Shown here piece after piece: positions 17,503-25,846 of a DNA stretch of 64,000 bases (position 1 is its first letter; each line of letters starts with the position of its first letter). The position numbers were made by a program, and so were the translations under genes. Source of the DNA: Oscillospiraceae bacterium (lineage in GTDB: Bacteria > Bacillota > Clostridia > Oscillospirales > Ruminococcaceae). The DNA is taken from positions 36,135-100,134 of the forward strand of contig JAAVYW010000014.1 in NCBI GenBank assembly GCA_022791315.1. The letters run 5' to 3'. A model generated the notes under the pieces. It made no database searches, was not told the DNA's origin, and was given only the letters and a program-made list of their open reading frames with translations.

Positions 17503-18273
17503 ATGACAGAGCTCGTTTTTATAGAGGGCGTTTCCGGTGTGGGAAAATCCACAATGGTCCGCGGATTGGCAGAGGATTTAACGGCTCTTGGGTACCGCGC
17601 AAAGTCCTATGTGGAGTTTGACTATACCAATCCCATTGATTTTTACGGTACCGCTTACCTGACTGAGGACGAGCACCGGGCGCTCTGCCGGGAATGCCCT
17701 TCGGCCCGAAAGCACACGATCCGGGCAGGGGACATCCGGCTTGTGCGGTATTATAACGAGGATACCCCCTTGTTTGAAGAGCCCCTGCTGTCCTGGCTGG
17801 CGGAACGGGAGTTTTGCTATAACCCCACCCGTCTTGTCCCGCTGGCAGCGTACACCGCAGCCTATCAAAAGGTGTGGGAAAATTTTGCCGCATCCATTGA
17901 CGAATCCGATGACTTCCTCCTCTTTGACGGCTCTCTCCTCCATCACCCCCTCAACGACATGATGCGCAACTATCACATCACCGGCGGGCAGGCAATCCCC
18001 CATGTCCGCGCGCTGCTCCGGGCTCTGGGGCAGCGGGAACGGCATATCTTCTACCTGCAAAGCCGGGAGATAGGCGCGCAACTCAAAAGGGCGCGCCAAA
18101 GCCGCGGGCAGGCCGCCCCCACGCCGGAGAAAATCCGGTTTTGGGAAAGCCGTTTCCAAAACGACCGGACAGTCTTAGAAAACATCGGAGAACCATATCA
18201 CAGCTGCAATATTTCCCGAGAACACTGGGACACTGTGCGCAGCCAAATCAAGCATATTTTAACGAAGGAGTGA
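17503..18273 (+). CDS. P-loop NTPase, nucleotide/small-molecule kinase-like
   Basis: A 256-residue cytoplasmic protein beginning with a Walker A loop GVSGVGKST (residues 9-17) right after the first strand, the layout of thymidylate- and deoxynucleoside-kinase-like enzymes. A DFLLFDGSLLHHPLNDMM segment in the middle may supply Walker B and substrate contacts. I cannot name the substrate; similar proteins are annotated only as AAA-family or thymidylate-kinase-like. It starts 10 bp after the fucosidase gene, with AGGAGATC before the ATG. Confidence 0.7.
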   Translation: MTELVFIEGVSGVGKSTMVRGLAEDLTALGYRAKSYVEFDYTNPIDFYGTAYLTEDEHRALCRECPSARKHTIRAGDIRLVRYYNEDTPLFEEPLLSWLAEREFCYNPTRLVPLAAYTAAYQKVWENFAASIDESDDFLLFDGSLLHHPLNDMMRNYHITGGQAIPHVRALLRALGQRERHIFYLQSREIGAQLKRARQSRGQAAPTPEKIRFWESRFQNDRTVLENIGEPYHSCNISREHWDTVRSQIKHILTKE

Positions 18274-18279
18274 TTCCCC

Positions 18280-18861
18280 ATGCTGCTAGACCTGGTAAAG
18301 CAATCCCGCAGCTTCCGCGGCTATGACCCCAGCGTCCCCCTGCCCCCGGAAACCCTGCGGGGACTGGTGGAGTGCGCCCGCCTCACCCCCTCCACCCGCA
18401 ATGCCCAGCCCCTGAAATTTGTCTCCGTCTCCACCCCGGAAACAGTGGGGAGCCTGCAAAAGCTCACCCACTGGGCCGGCCGTCTCCCCCAGCTGCACCT
18501 CCCCCACGAAGGCAAGCACCCCTCCGCCTTCCTGGTTATCTGCCTGGACACCCGCATTGCCGAGAACCCCGCCCCTTTCCAGCGGGACGTGGGCATCACG
18601 GCCCAGACCATCCTGCTGGCAGCCGCCGAAAAGGGCTTTGGCGGCTGTATGATTGGCAGTTTCGACGCAGGCAAGGCCGCCCAACTCCTGGAACTTCCCA
18701 GCTATCTTGCCCCCCAGCTGGTGGTGGCCTTGGGCAAGCCGGATGAAACCATTGTCCTCACCCATCCCGGCGCAGAGGGCGACGTGGGCTACTACCGGGA
18801 CGAAAACGATGTCCACTATGTCCCCAAGCGCCCCCTGGAGGAAATCTACATTGAGAAATGA
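18280..18861 (+). CDS. Nitroreductase family protein
   Basis: A 193-residue FMN-binding nitroreductase-fold protein. The family start LVKQSRSFRGYDPSVPLPPE holds the Arg-Ser-Phe-Arg FMN contact, followed by CARLTPSTRNAQPLKFV, and the C-terminal half has GITAQTILLAAAEKGFGGCM, the interface helix. It belongs to the subgroup often annotated as nitroreductase or oxygen-insensitive flavoprotein; the reaction is unknown. It is 6 bp from the kinase-like gene and 10 bp before the HD protein gene, inside one operon. Confidence 0.85.
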   Translation: MLLDLVKQSRSFRGYDPSVPLPPETLRGLVECARLTPSTRNAQPLKFVSVSTPETVGSLQKLTHWAGRLPQLHLPHEGKHPSAFLVICLDTRIAENPAPFQRDVGITAQTILLAAAEKGFGGCMIGSFDAGKAAQLLELPSYLAPQLVVALGKPDETIVLTHPGAEGDVGYYRDENDVHYVPKRPLEEIYIEK

Positions 18862-18871
18862 GGTTTTGGCG

Positions 18872-19438
18872 ATGAGCGTTATCCCCACAGTAGAACAGGC
18901 AAAAGCGCTGCTTATGGAATACAACAAAGAGGAATTCCACCTGCGCCACGGCCAAATCGTCTCCGGCGTCATGGGCTGGTTTGCCAAGGAGCTGGACAGC
19001 GGGCGGGAGGACTATTGGCGGGTGGTGGGAATGCTCCACGACCTGGACTTTGAGCAGTTTCCGGAGGAGCACTGCGTCAGGGAACAGGCGCTGATGGCAG
19101 AGCGGGGCATTGACCCCAGCATCATCCGGGCCTGTGCCAGCCACGGCTGGCCGGCCTGCGTGGACATCGCCCCGGAGCACATCATGGAAAAGGTGCTCTA
19201 CGCCATCGACGAGCTCACCGGCCTCATCGGCGCGGTGGCTATCATGCGCCCCTCCAAGAGTGTGCGCGACCTGGAACTCAAGTCAGTGAAGAAAAAATTC
19301 AAAACCCCAGCCTTTGCCGCAGGCTGCTCCCGCGAGGTCATCTCCAAAGGGGCCGAGCTGCTGGGCTGGGAGCTGGACGAGCTAATCCAAAAGACCATCT
19401 TAGCCATGCGCAGCCTGCTGCCGGAGATGGATATTTAA
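18872..19438 (+). CDS. HD-domain hydrolase family protein
   Basis: A 188-residue HD superfamily protein: His26 in LRHGQIVSG, the His-Asp doublet at 56-57 in GMLHDLDFE, a later His in CASHGWP, and Asp in YAIDELTGLI form the metal site. Related proteins are annotated as HDIG or HD phosphohydrolases with unknown substrate, and often accompany nitroreductases or tRNA genes. I start at the ATG at 18872. It ends 17 bp before the oxidoreductase gene. Confidence 0.82.
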   Translation: MSVIPTVEQAKALLMEYNKEEFHLRHGQIVSGVMGWFAKELDSGREDYWRVVGMLHDLDFEQFPEEHCVREQALMAERGIDPSIIRACASHGWPACVDIAPEHIMEKVLYAIDELTGLIGAVAIMRPSKSVRDLELKSVKKKFKTPAFAAGCSREVISKGAELLGWELDELIQKTILAMRSLLPEMDI

Positions 19439-19455
19439 CAGGGGAGGAAATCACT

Positions 19456-20667
19456 GTGAAACAGACAAGTACCCTGCTAGTGGGCGTGGGCGGCTATGGC
19501 CGCACCTACACCGACCTGCTGCTGAACCAACTGGACAAATCCCAGTTCCCCGTGGTGGGCGTGGTGGACCCCTTCGCCCCCCAGAGCCCGCTTTTTGACC
19601 GTATCACCCAGGAAAAAATTCCCTGCTATGATACCCTGGAGGAATTCTATCAGGAGCACCAGGCCGACCTGGCTGTCATCTCCACCCCCATCCATCTCCA
19701 CGCTGGGCAGGTGATTGCCGCCATGGAGCAGGGCTCCCATGTGCTGTGCGAAAAGCCCCTGGTGCCCCGCCTTCAGGACCTGGCCCCCATCCGGGAGACC
19801 ATGGCCCGCACCGGCAAACAACTCAGCGTGGGCTTCCAGTGGTCCTTCTCTGATGTGATGCTGCAAATCAAGCGCTCCGTCCTGGCCGGGGACTACGGCG
19901 CCCCCCTGCGCCTGCGCTCCTACACCTCCTGGCCCCGGGATTTTGTGTACTATAGCAGGGGCGGCGGCTGGGCGGGCAAGTACAAGTCCCAGGACGGCAG
20001 CTTTATCCTGGACTCCATCGCCAGCAATGCCACTGCCCACTATATCCACAACATGCTCTTCCTGCTGGGGGACGCCATGGATTCCTCAGCCCCCCTTGCC
20101 AAGCTCGCCGCCGGCCTCTACCGGGCCAACGCCATCGACACCTATGACACCGTGGCCTTCCGGGGCGAGACGGCCCAGGGGGTTCCCCTGTACTTCTACG
20201 CCACCCACGCCTCCCCCTTCAACACCAACCCCACCATGTCCTATGAATTTGAGCGGGCCACTGTCACCGTCAGCCTCTTCGCCCCCGACGGCAGTGTGGT
20301 CATCCACCACCGGGACGGCAGCACGGAGCAGCTCCCCTCCCCCAATGACGTGGGGGTCAGCTCCAAGTTCCTCTACACCGTGGGCCAAATCCAGGGGGAA
20401 AATCCCCCCTACTGTGGCATCGACACTATTGTCCCCCACCTGGCCTGCGTCAACGCCCTGCTGGACTTTGTGCCCATCCGGAATTTCCCGGGAGACCTGG
20501 TGGTCAACACCGGCCAGCAAATCTATGTAAAGGGCCTGTACCTCGACCTCTGGCGCTGCTTTGAGGAGGGCAAGCTCCCCTCCCAGCTGGGTTTCCCCTG
20601 GGCCGTGCCCGAAACCCCGGTTGACCTCACGGATTACCACGCATTCACCGGAAAACTCTTTGCATAA
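19456..20667 (+). CDS. Gfo/Idh/MocA family oxidoreductase
   Basis: NAD(P)-dependent dehydrogenase of 403 residues. The Rossmann loop GVGGYGR (residues 10-16) and the CEKPLVP motif with the catalytic-type Lys are clear; the C-terminal alpha/beta domain contains the DSIASNATAHYIHNM segment with a His. The start is a GTG after GGGGAGGAAA. Family members oxidise or isomerise sugars; the adjacent fucosidase suggests a deoxyhexose or sugar-derived substrate, but this is inference. A strong terminator follows. Confidence 0.88.
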   Translation: MKQTSTLLVGVGGYGRTYTDLLLNQLDKSQFPVVGVVDPFAPQSPLFDRITQEKIPCYDTLEEFYQEHQADLAVISTPIHLHAGQVIAAMEQGSHVLCEKPLVPRLQDLAPIRETMARTGKQLSVGFQWSFSDVMLQIKRSVLAGDYGAPLRLRSYTSWPRDFVYYSRGGGWAGKYKSQDGSFILDSIASNATAHYIHNMLFLLGDAMDSSAPLAKLAAGLYRANAIDTYDTVAFRGETAQGVPLYFYATHASPFNTNPTMSYEFERATVTVSLFAPDGSVVIHHRDGSTEQLPSPNDVGVSSKFLYTVGQIQGENPPYCGIDTIVPHLACVNALLDFVPIRNFPGDLVVNTGQQIYVKGLYLDLWRCFEEGKLPSQLGFPWAVPETPVDLTDYHAFTGKLFA

Positions 20668-20675
20668 ATATTCGA

Positions 20676-20706
20676 GCCCACCTATCCGTTATAGGTGGGC
20701 TTTTTT
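20676..20706 (+). terminator. Intrinsic terminator after the fucosidase operon
   Basis: GCCCACCTAT/ATAGGTGGGC stem with a CCGTT loop followed by six T. It also separates the operon from the convergent hydrogenase gene. Confidence 0.92.
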
Positions 20707-20731
20707 CTCCCCTCAGAAGACAATTTTGGGC

Positions 20732-22231
20732 CTATTCCGCGGGCTGTACTGGCGGGCTCTTCGGGTCATCCCATCCCCTTGGGCTGTCCTGGGCAAAGCG
20801 CTCCACCATCCCCGCCGCCTTCTTCACCGGCAGCATCCCGCCGGTGCCGCCAATGCAGCCCCCTGGGCAGGCCATACCCTCCAAAAGGTATCCGTCCCGC
20901 TTCCCCGCCCTGGCAACCATCAGCAGCTTTTTGCAGGCCGAGAGGGTGTCTGCCCGGTCAATGGGGACTTCCCGTCCCGGCTCCAGCATCTCAATGCGCT
21001 TTGCCAGCGCCGCCGCCACGCCCCCGGCCACTGCATACCCCCGCCCCAGCGCCGTGGCGTCCGCCAACACCTCCGACTCAGAGAGGGCGGCGAAATCCAC
21101 CTCCTTTGCGGCAAACATCCCCATCATCTCCTCAAACGTCACCACAAAATCCACGTCGCTGCGCACGCTCTCCCGTCCCGCCTCCAGCTTTTTCGCCAGG
21201 CAGGGCCCGATAAAGGCCACCATGGTCCCCGGGTTCTCTTCCCTGATGCGCCGGGCCGCCTGCACCATGGGCGTAAGGGAGAGGGAGACATACCCCGCCA
21301 GCTCCGGGAACTCCCGTTTTGCCATCACCGACCAGGAGGGGCAGCAGGAGGTGGCTAAAAAGGGCATATCCTTCCCCACATGCTTTAAAAACTCCCTGGC
21401 CTCCTGGTCGGTGCTCCAATCCGCCCCCATTGCCACCTCCACCACCTGGGAAAACCCCAGGGCCAGCAGGGCGCTCTTCACCCGGCCCGGCGTAGCCAAG
21501 GGCCCAAACTGCCCCACAAAGGAGGGGGCCAGTGCCGCCGCCACCCGCTTCCCCTCCCGCAGCGCCAGCGCCAGCTGGAACACCTGGGACTTGTCCGCAA
21601 TGGCGGAAAAGGGGCAGTGGGAGAGGCATTGCCCGCAGGCCACACACTTCTCCTGGTCAATCACCGCCCGCCCCAACTCATCGCTCTGGATGGCATCCAC
21701 CCCGCACACTGCCGCACAGGGCCTGCGCACCTCCAAAATCGCGTGATAGGGACAGGCGTCCCGGCACCGCCCGCAGCGGATGCAGGTCTCAGTGTCAATC
21801 CTGGCCCGCCGTTCCCCCAACGACACCGCCTTCACCGGGCAGGCACTGACACAGGGATGTTCCAGGCACCTCTGGCAGGCGTCGGTAACGGCAAAGCGGT
21901 GGGTATCACAGGCATTGCAGGCAAAGGGAATCACCTGGATAAGCGGCCCCTCCACATAGCGCCCGCACACTGCCGCCCTCTCAATCCCCTGGGAAATGGG
22001 GGCGTATTCCCCGGTATCCCGCAGCGGCAGCCCACAGGCCATCCGCAGCCGTTCCCCCACCACTGCCCGTTCCCGGAATACGCTGTCCCGGTAGAGCGCC
22101 ACCTCCCCTGGGATAATCTGATAGGGCACCTGGTCCATCCGGGAAAGGCCGCCCCCCTCAAACCCCAGCCGCGCCGCCTCCTCAAAGACCCGCCGCCGGA
22201 TACGCGCCATAGGCGTTGTAATCCCCTTCAC
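20732..22231 (-). CDS. Monomeric [FeFe] hydrogenase, group-B type
   Basis: A 499-residue iron-sulfur protein. Residues 105-210 carry a series of Cys motifs for several [4Fe-4S] clusters (CIRCGRCRDACP and CVACGQCLSHCP among them). The H-cluster domain has TSCCPSW (294-300), IGPCLAKKLE (341-350, with the P2-type Cys344) and MACPGGCIGG (Cys455 and Cys459). The motif variants and the short C-terminus fit the uncharacterised group B (TIGR04105-like) instead of classical HydA. The GTG start at 22231 overlaps the stop of the upstream gene (GTGA), implying translational coupling. No maturases are in the window. Confidence 0.9.
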   Translation of the reverse strand: MKGITTPMARIRRRVFEEAARLGFEGGGLSRMDQVPYQIIPGEVALYRDSVFRERAVVGERLRMACGLPLRDTGEYAPISQGIERAAVCGRYVEGPLIQVIPFACNACDTHRFAVTDACQRCLEHPCVSACPVKAVSLGERRARIDTETCIRCGRCRDACPYHAILEVRRPCAAVCGVDAIQSDELGRAVIDQEKCVACGQCLSHCPFSAIADKSQVFQLALALREGKRVAAALAPSFVGQFGPLATPGRVKSALLALGFSQVVEVAMGADWSTDQEAREFLKHVGKDMPFLATSCCPSWSVMAKREFPELAGYVSLSLTPMVQAARRIREENPGTMVAFIGPCLAKKLEAGRESVRSDVDFVVTFEEMMGMFAAKEVDFAALSESEVLADATALGRGYAVAGGVAAALAKRIEMLEPGREVPIDRADTLSACKKLLMVARAGKRDGYLLEGMACPGGCIGGTGGMLPVKKAAGMVERFAQDSPRGWDDPKSPPVQPAE

Positions 22232-22509
22232 AGCTTCCTCTCCCCCTTTTCTGCCTCTTCCAAAACCGCAGCCATCAGGTTTTCACACACCGTATTTTCC
22301 AGCATCCTCCCGTTTACCCTGGCATAGGGCGCCCCATACCGGTGCGACCCCTGCCCCAGGTGGGGGGACAGCTTGGTCTCCACCCTGGCCCTGTAGTGCA
22401 GCCTCCCCCGCAGGCTCCCTAATACCTCCACTGCCTCCACCAAATCCATAGCCCCGCACAACACGCAGCTGGCACATACACAGATTTCCACTTCCACTCG
22501 CCCTGCCAC
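22228..22509 (-). CDS. Small thioredoxin-like [2Fe-2S]-type partner of the hydrogenase, incomplete Cys set
   Basis: A 93-residue protein starting VEICVCASCVLCGAMDLVEA, close to the first Cys segment of NuoE/HndA-like thioredoxin-fold ferredoxins. In those proteins a second Cys pair follows near an LGAC motif; here that place reads SPHLGQGSHRYGAPYARVNG, with no Cys. The fold may therefore be kept with an altered or lost cluster. The GTG start has GGGAGGTGGG. It overlaps the hydrogenase start by four bases, so the two products are probably made in step and may interact. Confidence 0.65.
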   Translation of the reverse strand: MAGRVEVEICVCASCVLCGAMDLVEAVEVLGSLRGRLHYRARVETKLSPHLGQGSHRYGAPYARVNGRMLENTVCENLMAAVLEEAEKGERKL

Positions 22510-22593
22510 AGGCCCACCTCCCTTTCCTGTTCCTAGTATTTCCCTGTTTGGTACAAATTATTTTTTATGAGCCCTGCCCTTTTAGTCCTATCG

Positions 22594-22740
22594 CGCCGTA
22601 GGCAAATCAAAGTTTCCGGGCCAGCGCAGCTGACCTTGTCCACACCTTTCCAAAGGGTGGTGAAGACCAACTGCATTGGTCTGGCAAAGCCCCCGGCGCT
22701 CACCGCAATGAGCGAAATTCCCCTTCTCCCGGGCGGCGTA
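22594..22740 (+). repeat. Dispersed repeat, copy A (short form, 147 bp)
   Basis: Begins CGCCGTAGGC and ends GGGCGGCGTA, giving short terminal inverted repeats, with an internal block GTTTCCGGGCCAGCGCAGCT, then CTTGTCCACACCTTTCC, then AAAGGGTGGTGAAGACCAA. Copy B at 30685 has the same blocks plus about 59 extra bases after GGTCTGGCAA. Confidence 0.88.
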
Positions 22741-22956
22741 TCCATAACAAGCTAAGGCTACCTCCCAGCCCACAAGCCGCCCTCCTCCCAGCTTTCCTTA
22801 GCCGCTATCACGTCCCCCGCCCTCGCCGCCTTTGCCGAAGGCAAACAGGCCCAGGCTTCATCTCAGCCCAAGCTCGTCGGCTCCCACACCGACAAGCGGC
22901 TTCCTTGCCTTGCTGCAAGGAAGCGAAAGGCCCATAGGGGCAAGCCCCTATGTACA

Positions 22957-22988
22957 ATCTGTATAGGAGGCAAAGCTCCTATACAGAT
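22957..22988. repeat. Perfect 13-bp-arm palindrome
   Basis: Arms ATCTGTATAGGAG and CTCCTATACAGAT around a six-base loop. There is no T-run on either side suited to termination; it belongs to the series of small palindromes in this intergenic region. Confidence 0.85.
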
Positions 22989-23233
22989 TTGGCGGTATCA
23001 GCAGGGGTCACTCGGATGTCGGCGGACGCTCCGGTTGTTAGCGTTCTCCCACTTTTAGCAGTGACAAGGCCAGGTGAAGCGGGCTCGGTGCGGCCCCAAC
23101 GTTAGGCCGCCTTGGCTGGGTGCGGTAGCGGATATGTTCTCATCAAGCCTCTCTATTTCCCTAGACTCTTCCTTCTCCCACCTGTCCTTAGTTGCCTCCC
23201 AACAAATTTCCATCTCCGGAACGAGAAATATCC

Positions 23234-23262
23234 TTGCCAAGCGGTTCAATCCGCATTATAAT
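23234..23262 (+). promoter_or_regulatory. Sigma-A promoter of the DUF1700 operon
   Basis: TTGCCA at 23234-23239 and a perfect TATAAT at 23257-23262 with a 17-bp spacer, 45 bp before the first gene. Confidence 0.82.
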
Positions 23263-23306
23263 AGAACCAAGACAATACCTGTTTTTTCAGAAAAAGGAGT
23301 GCAGGA

Positions 23307-23888
23307 ATGACCAGGACGGAATTTCTCAATGAATTGGAGCAAAACCTGAACCAGTCTCTGGACCAAAACCAGATTTACGCCGTGCTGCACAGCTTTGCCG
23401 ACATCTACAACCACGGGGAACGGCAGGGCAAGCGGGAATTTGAAATCTCCAACGAAATCGGCAAGCCCAAGGAACTGGCCAACCAAATCATCGCCATGTG
23501 GGCCTGCGATACCCTGAAAAAATCCCCTAACCTCAAAAACCTCTTCTCCGCCTTTGGCTCCCTGTACCGCATGTCCATCTGGGGCCCGGTGCTGGGGTTC
23601 CCGGCGCTGCTGTTTTCGCTGCTGCTGTCGCTGTGCGTGCTGCTGGTGGTGGGGTTCCTCTCCATCTGCTCCTTAGCCGGCATCTTCTCCTCCTTCCTCT
23701 CCTTTTCCTATGTGGACGGCGTGCTGGCCCTGTGCTTCCTCTTTATCAGCATCTTTTTCTTAGGGGTCTCGCTGCTGCTGTTTTCCCTCTTTGTGTATAT
23801 GGTGGGCCAGCTGTTCCGCTGGGCCGGCGGCCGGTTCCAGCGCATCTATGCCCGCCAGGGAAAAAAGCTGCCTAAAATCAAGCTGTGA
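23307..23888 (+). CDS. DUF1700 (HAAS-type) membrane protein
   Basis: A 193-residue protein with the N-terminal helical domain of DUF1700/HAAS proteins (MTRTEFLNELEQNLNQSL, then a region containing FEISNEIGKPKELANQI), followed by three hydrophobic helices between about residues 92 and 180. Such proteins are usually co-encoded with PadR regulators or DUF4097 proteins and are thought to sense envelope state; no PadR gene is seen here. AAAAAGGAG lies nine bases before the ATG. First of three consecutive membrane-protein genes. Confidence 0.82.
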   Translation: MTRTEFLNELEQNLNQSLDQNQIYAVLHSFADIYNHGERQGKREFEISNEIGKPKELANQIIAMWACDTLKKSPNLKNLFSAFGSLYRMSIWGPVLGFPALLFSLLLSLCVLLVVGFLSICSLAGIFSSFLSFSYVDGVLALCFLFISIFFLGVSLLLFSLFVYMVGQLFRWAGGRFQRIYARQGKKLPKIKL

Positions 23889-23903
23889 GAAAGGAGGCGC
23901 CCC

Positions 23904-24896
23904 ATGCTCAAACACACCATGCTCGTCGGCGGGATGATTACCGTGCTGGGCTTTGCCGGCTTTGTGCTCTGCCTGCCCTTTGCCGTGAAGAATGTAAACC
24001 AAATTGTCACCTCCTACCGGGAGGAATTCGATAAAACCGAGCTGTTCTACGAGACCACTACCGAGGACATCAACCAAATCCGCTTTTTTGGGGATGTCAA
24101 CGTGCGCCTTCGCCAGTCAGAGGACGATAAGGTGCGCGTCTTCCGGGTGAGCAAGCGGATGCCCGACGATTCCCTGCGCGTCCTGCGCACCCAGGACGCC
24201 GAGCGCTCCTATCTCAACATCACCGGCAACACGGAAAAATATGGCGGCTCCGGCGTGTTGGATCGGGTCTTCTCCCTGATGAACGACCAGACCTTTGAGG
24301 AAATTACCGTCTATATCCCCAAGACCGTGGAAATCAACGCCAGCGGCCTGGGGGGCGACCTCTTCGGCCTCCTCCAAGTGGAATACCTCAACTCCTATAC
24401 CGGCGCCCTGGTAGAGCCCGAGGGCTATCTCACCCTGGAGGAAATCCGCCAAAACCACTTGGCTATTGAGCAGAGCATGGCCCAGTATGAATACGACCTG
24501 GAAACCCTGGGCCAGCGCTACGCCGGCGGCCAAACCGACCAGGAGTCCTATCGAGAGGGCCTCAAGGAACAGACCGGCAACATCGCCTATGAGCTGGAAA
24601 AGGTAGTGCGTATGCTGGCCTCCCATTACCAGCTCACCGAGCAGCACGTCACCTTGATTATGGACAGCGTGCGGGCCTATATTGACTGCAAGTATCAGTA
24701 CAAAGACATCCTGCTGCGCCGGCAGATGGCACAGCAGAGTTTTGCGGAACAGGCCCTCTCCGAAGAGGAGTACACCGAAGAACTCCAGGGCCTGGAGACG
24801 GAGGAACAGGCCGCTCTCCAAGCGCTGGAAGAGGCCCAGGCCAAGCTGGCCCGGTATGAGTCTATCTACCTGGACGGCTTCGACCTCATCGCATAG
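23904..24896 (+). CDS. Hypothetical membrane-anchored protein with coiled-coil C-terminus
   Basis: A 330-residue protein with one N-terminal helix (about residues 8-28), then an external region predicted rich in beta strands up to about 150 (IRFFGDVNVRLRQSEDDKVR, later EEITVYIPKTVEINASGLGG), reminiscent of DUF4097-type adhesin-like domains, then about 160 residues dominated by charged helices and heptad patterns up to the C-terminus. I cannot name a family with certainty. It is 15 bp after the DUF1700 gene with GAAAGGAGG before the ATG, the usual place of a DUF4097-like partner. Confidence 0.65.
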   Translation: MLKHTMLVGGMITVLGFAGFVLCLPFAVKNVNQIVTSYREEFDKTELFYETTTEDINQIRFFGDVNVRLRQSEDDKVRVFRVSKRMPDDSLRVLRTQDAERSYLNITGNTEKYGGSGVLDRVFSLMNDQTFEEITVYIPKTVEINASGLGGDLFGLLQVEYLNSYTGALVEPEGYLTLEEIRQNHLAIEQSMAQYEYDLETLGQRYAGGQTDQESYREGLKEQTGNIAYELEKVVRMLASHYQLTEQHVTLIMDSVRAYIDCKYQYKDILLRRQMAQQSFAEQALSEEEYTEELQGLETEEQAALQALEEAQAKLARYESIYLDGFDLIA

Positions 24897-24911
24897 GAAA
24901 GGAGTGTCAGG

Positions 24912-25475
24912 ATGTCTGTCTGGAACATTGATGTAGAGGGCAAAACCCACACCGTGGAATTCCGGGAAAAGGGCCTGCGGGGCCGCCTGTTTATCGACAA
25001 TATCGAAGAGCGCCTCAAGAGCCGTGTCCCCTTCTTCACCTTGATTGACAATACCATCTGGCTGGGCCCCAAGCCTGTGCAGCTTGTCATCGTGGGCCGC
25101 AAAGCCGACGTGGCGGTGGACGGGGTATTCCTCACCTCCGGGGAACCCTATCGCCCGGTCAACCGTATCCCCTGGTTTGTGTGGCTGTTTTTCTTCCTGT
25201 GCGCCTTTTTAGGCCTGCTCCTGGCCGACCTGGCCGGGCTGCTGGTGGGCCTGGCGGGGGGATACTTTTGCCTGCGCATTGCCATCGCCCCCGACCTGCC
25301 GGTAAAAAAGCAGGTGCTCTTTTGCCTGGGGGTCTTTGCCCTGTGTATGCTGCTCCACTGCGGGATGCACGTGATTATCGCCCGCTGGATGGGCGAGGAC
25401 GGCTACCAGGCCGAAATGGAGCTTTTACAGAATATGAGCGAATTCACCGGCAGCGACATCATGCCCGGAAAATAG
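24912..25475 (+). CDS. Hypothetical protein, N-terminal beta domain plus membrane helices
   Basis: A 187-residue protein. The first 80 residues (SVWNIDVEGKTHTVEFREKG, then GRLFIDNIEE, then VAVDGVFLTSG) read like a small beta sandwich and faintly resemble the FAIM-like domain, an impression only. Three hydrophobic helices follow (about 87-105, 107-122 and 133-157), ending in a short acidic tail. It lies 15 bp after the preceding gene with AGGAAAGGAG, so the three genes probably make one membrane-associated assembly. Confidence 0.6.
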   Translation: MSVWNIDVEGKTHTVEFREKGLRGRLFIDNIEERLKSRVPFFTLIDNTIWLGPKPVQLVIVGRKADVAVDGVFLTSGEPYRPVNRIPWFVWLFFFLCAFLGLLLADLAGLLVGLAGGYFCLRIAIAPDLPVKKQVLFCLGVFALCMLLHCGMHVIIARWMGEDGYQAEMELLQNMSEFTGSDIMPGK

Positions 25476-25489
25476 AAAGGAGCCCCACC

Positions 25490-25846
25490 ATGACATTCAT
25501 CGCCTACGCCAAATGCAGCACCTGCCAAAAGGCCAAAAAGTGGCTGGAAGAGCAGGGCTTCTCCTTCACCACCCGCCCCATCCAGTCAGACCCCCCCACA
25601 GCGGAGGAAATCGACAGCTGGCAGCAAAAGAGCGGCTTGCCCCTGAAAAAGTTCTTCAACACCAGCGGCGCCCTCTACCGGGACGGCAAGGTAAAAGACC
25701 TCCTCCCCTCCCTGGATCGCCGGGAACAGCTGGAGCTCTTAGCCAGCAGCGGCATGATGGTCAAGCGCCCCATCCTCTTAACCGGCGACACGGTCCTGCT
25801 GGGCTTTAAGGAGAAGGAGTGGGCCGAGGCCCTGGCGCAAAAATGA
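25490..25846 (+). CDS. ArsC/Spx family thioredoxin-fold protein
   Basis: A 118-residue protein of the arsenate reductase/Spx family with the N-terminal redox pair CSTCQKAKKWLEEQG (Cys8 and Cys11 from the start) and the C-terminal pattern SSGMMVKRPILLTGD with the conserved Arg. The CxxC form and normal length fit the Spx/MgsR/YffB group; whether it reduces arsenate or regulates transcription cannot be decided. The stop codon overlaps the ATG of the next, decayed gene (ATGA). Confidence 0.88.
   Translation: MTFIAYAKCSTCQKAKKWLEEQGFSFTTRPIQSDPPTAEEIDSWQQKSGLPLKKFFNTSGALYRDGKVKDLLPSLDRREQLELLASSGMMVKRPILLTGDTVLLGFKEKEWAEALAQK

Larger units (their letters stand above)
22510..23233. other. Gene-free repeat-rich intergenic region
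   Basis: About 720 bases with no credible gene. It contains repeat copy A (22594-22740), an imperfect GCTTCCTTGC/GCAAGGAAGC hairpin, a CATAGGGG/CCCCTATG hairpin near 22932-22951, and a long perfect one at 22957-22988 (ATCTGTATAGGAG/CTCCTATACAGAT). Short open frames over copy A also occur over copy B at 30685 and simply reflect the repeat. Confidence 0.7.

Noticed and set aside
22533..22745. Small frames over repeat copy A (and the like over copy B at 30666-30851) with a recurring VFTTLWKGVDK peptide
   Set aside because: The shared peptide is just the translation of the dispersed repeat; the ends differ and no ribosome binding site is kept.
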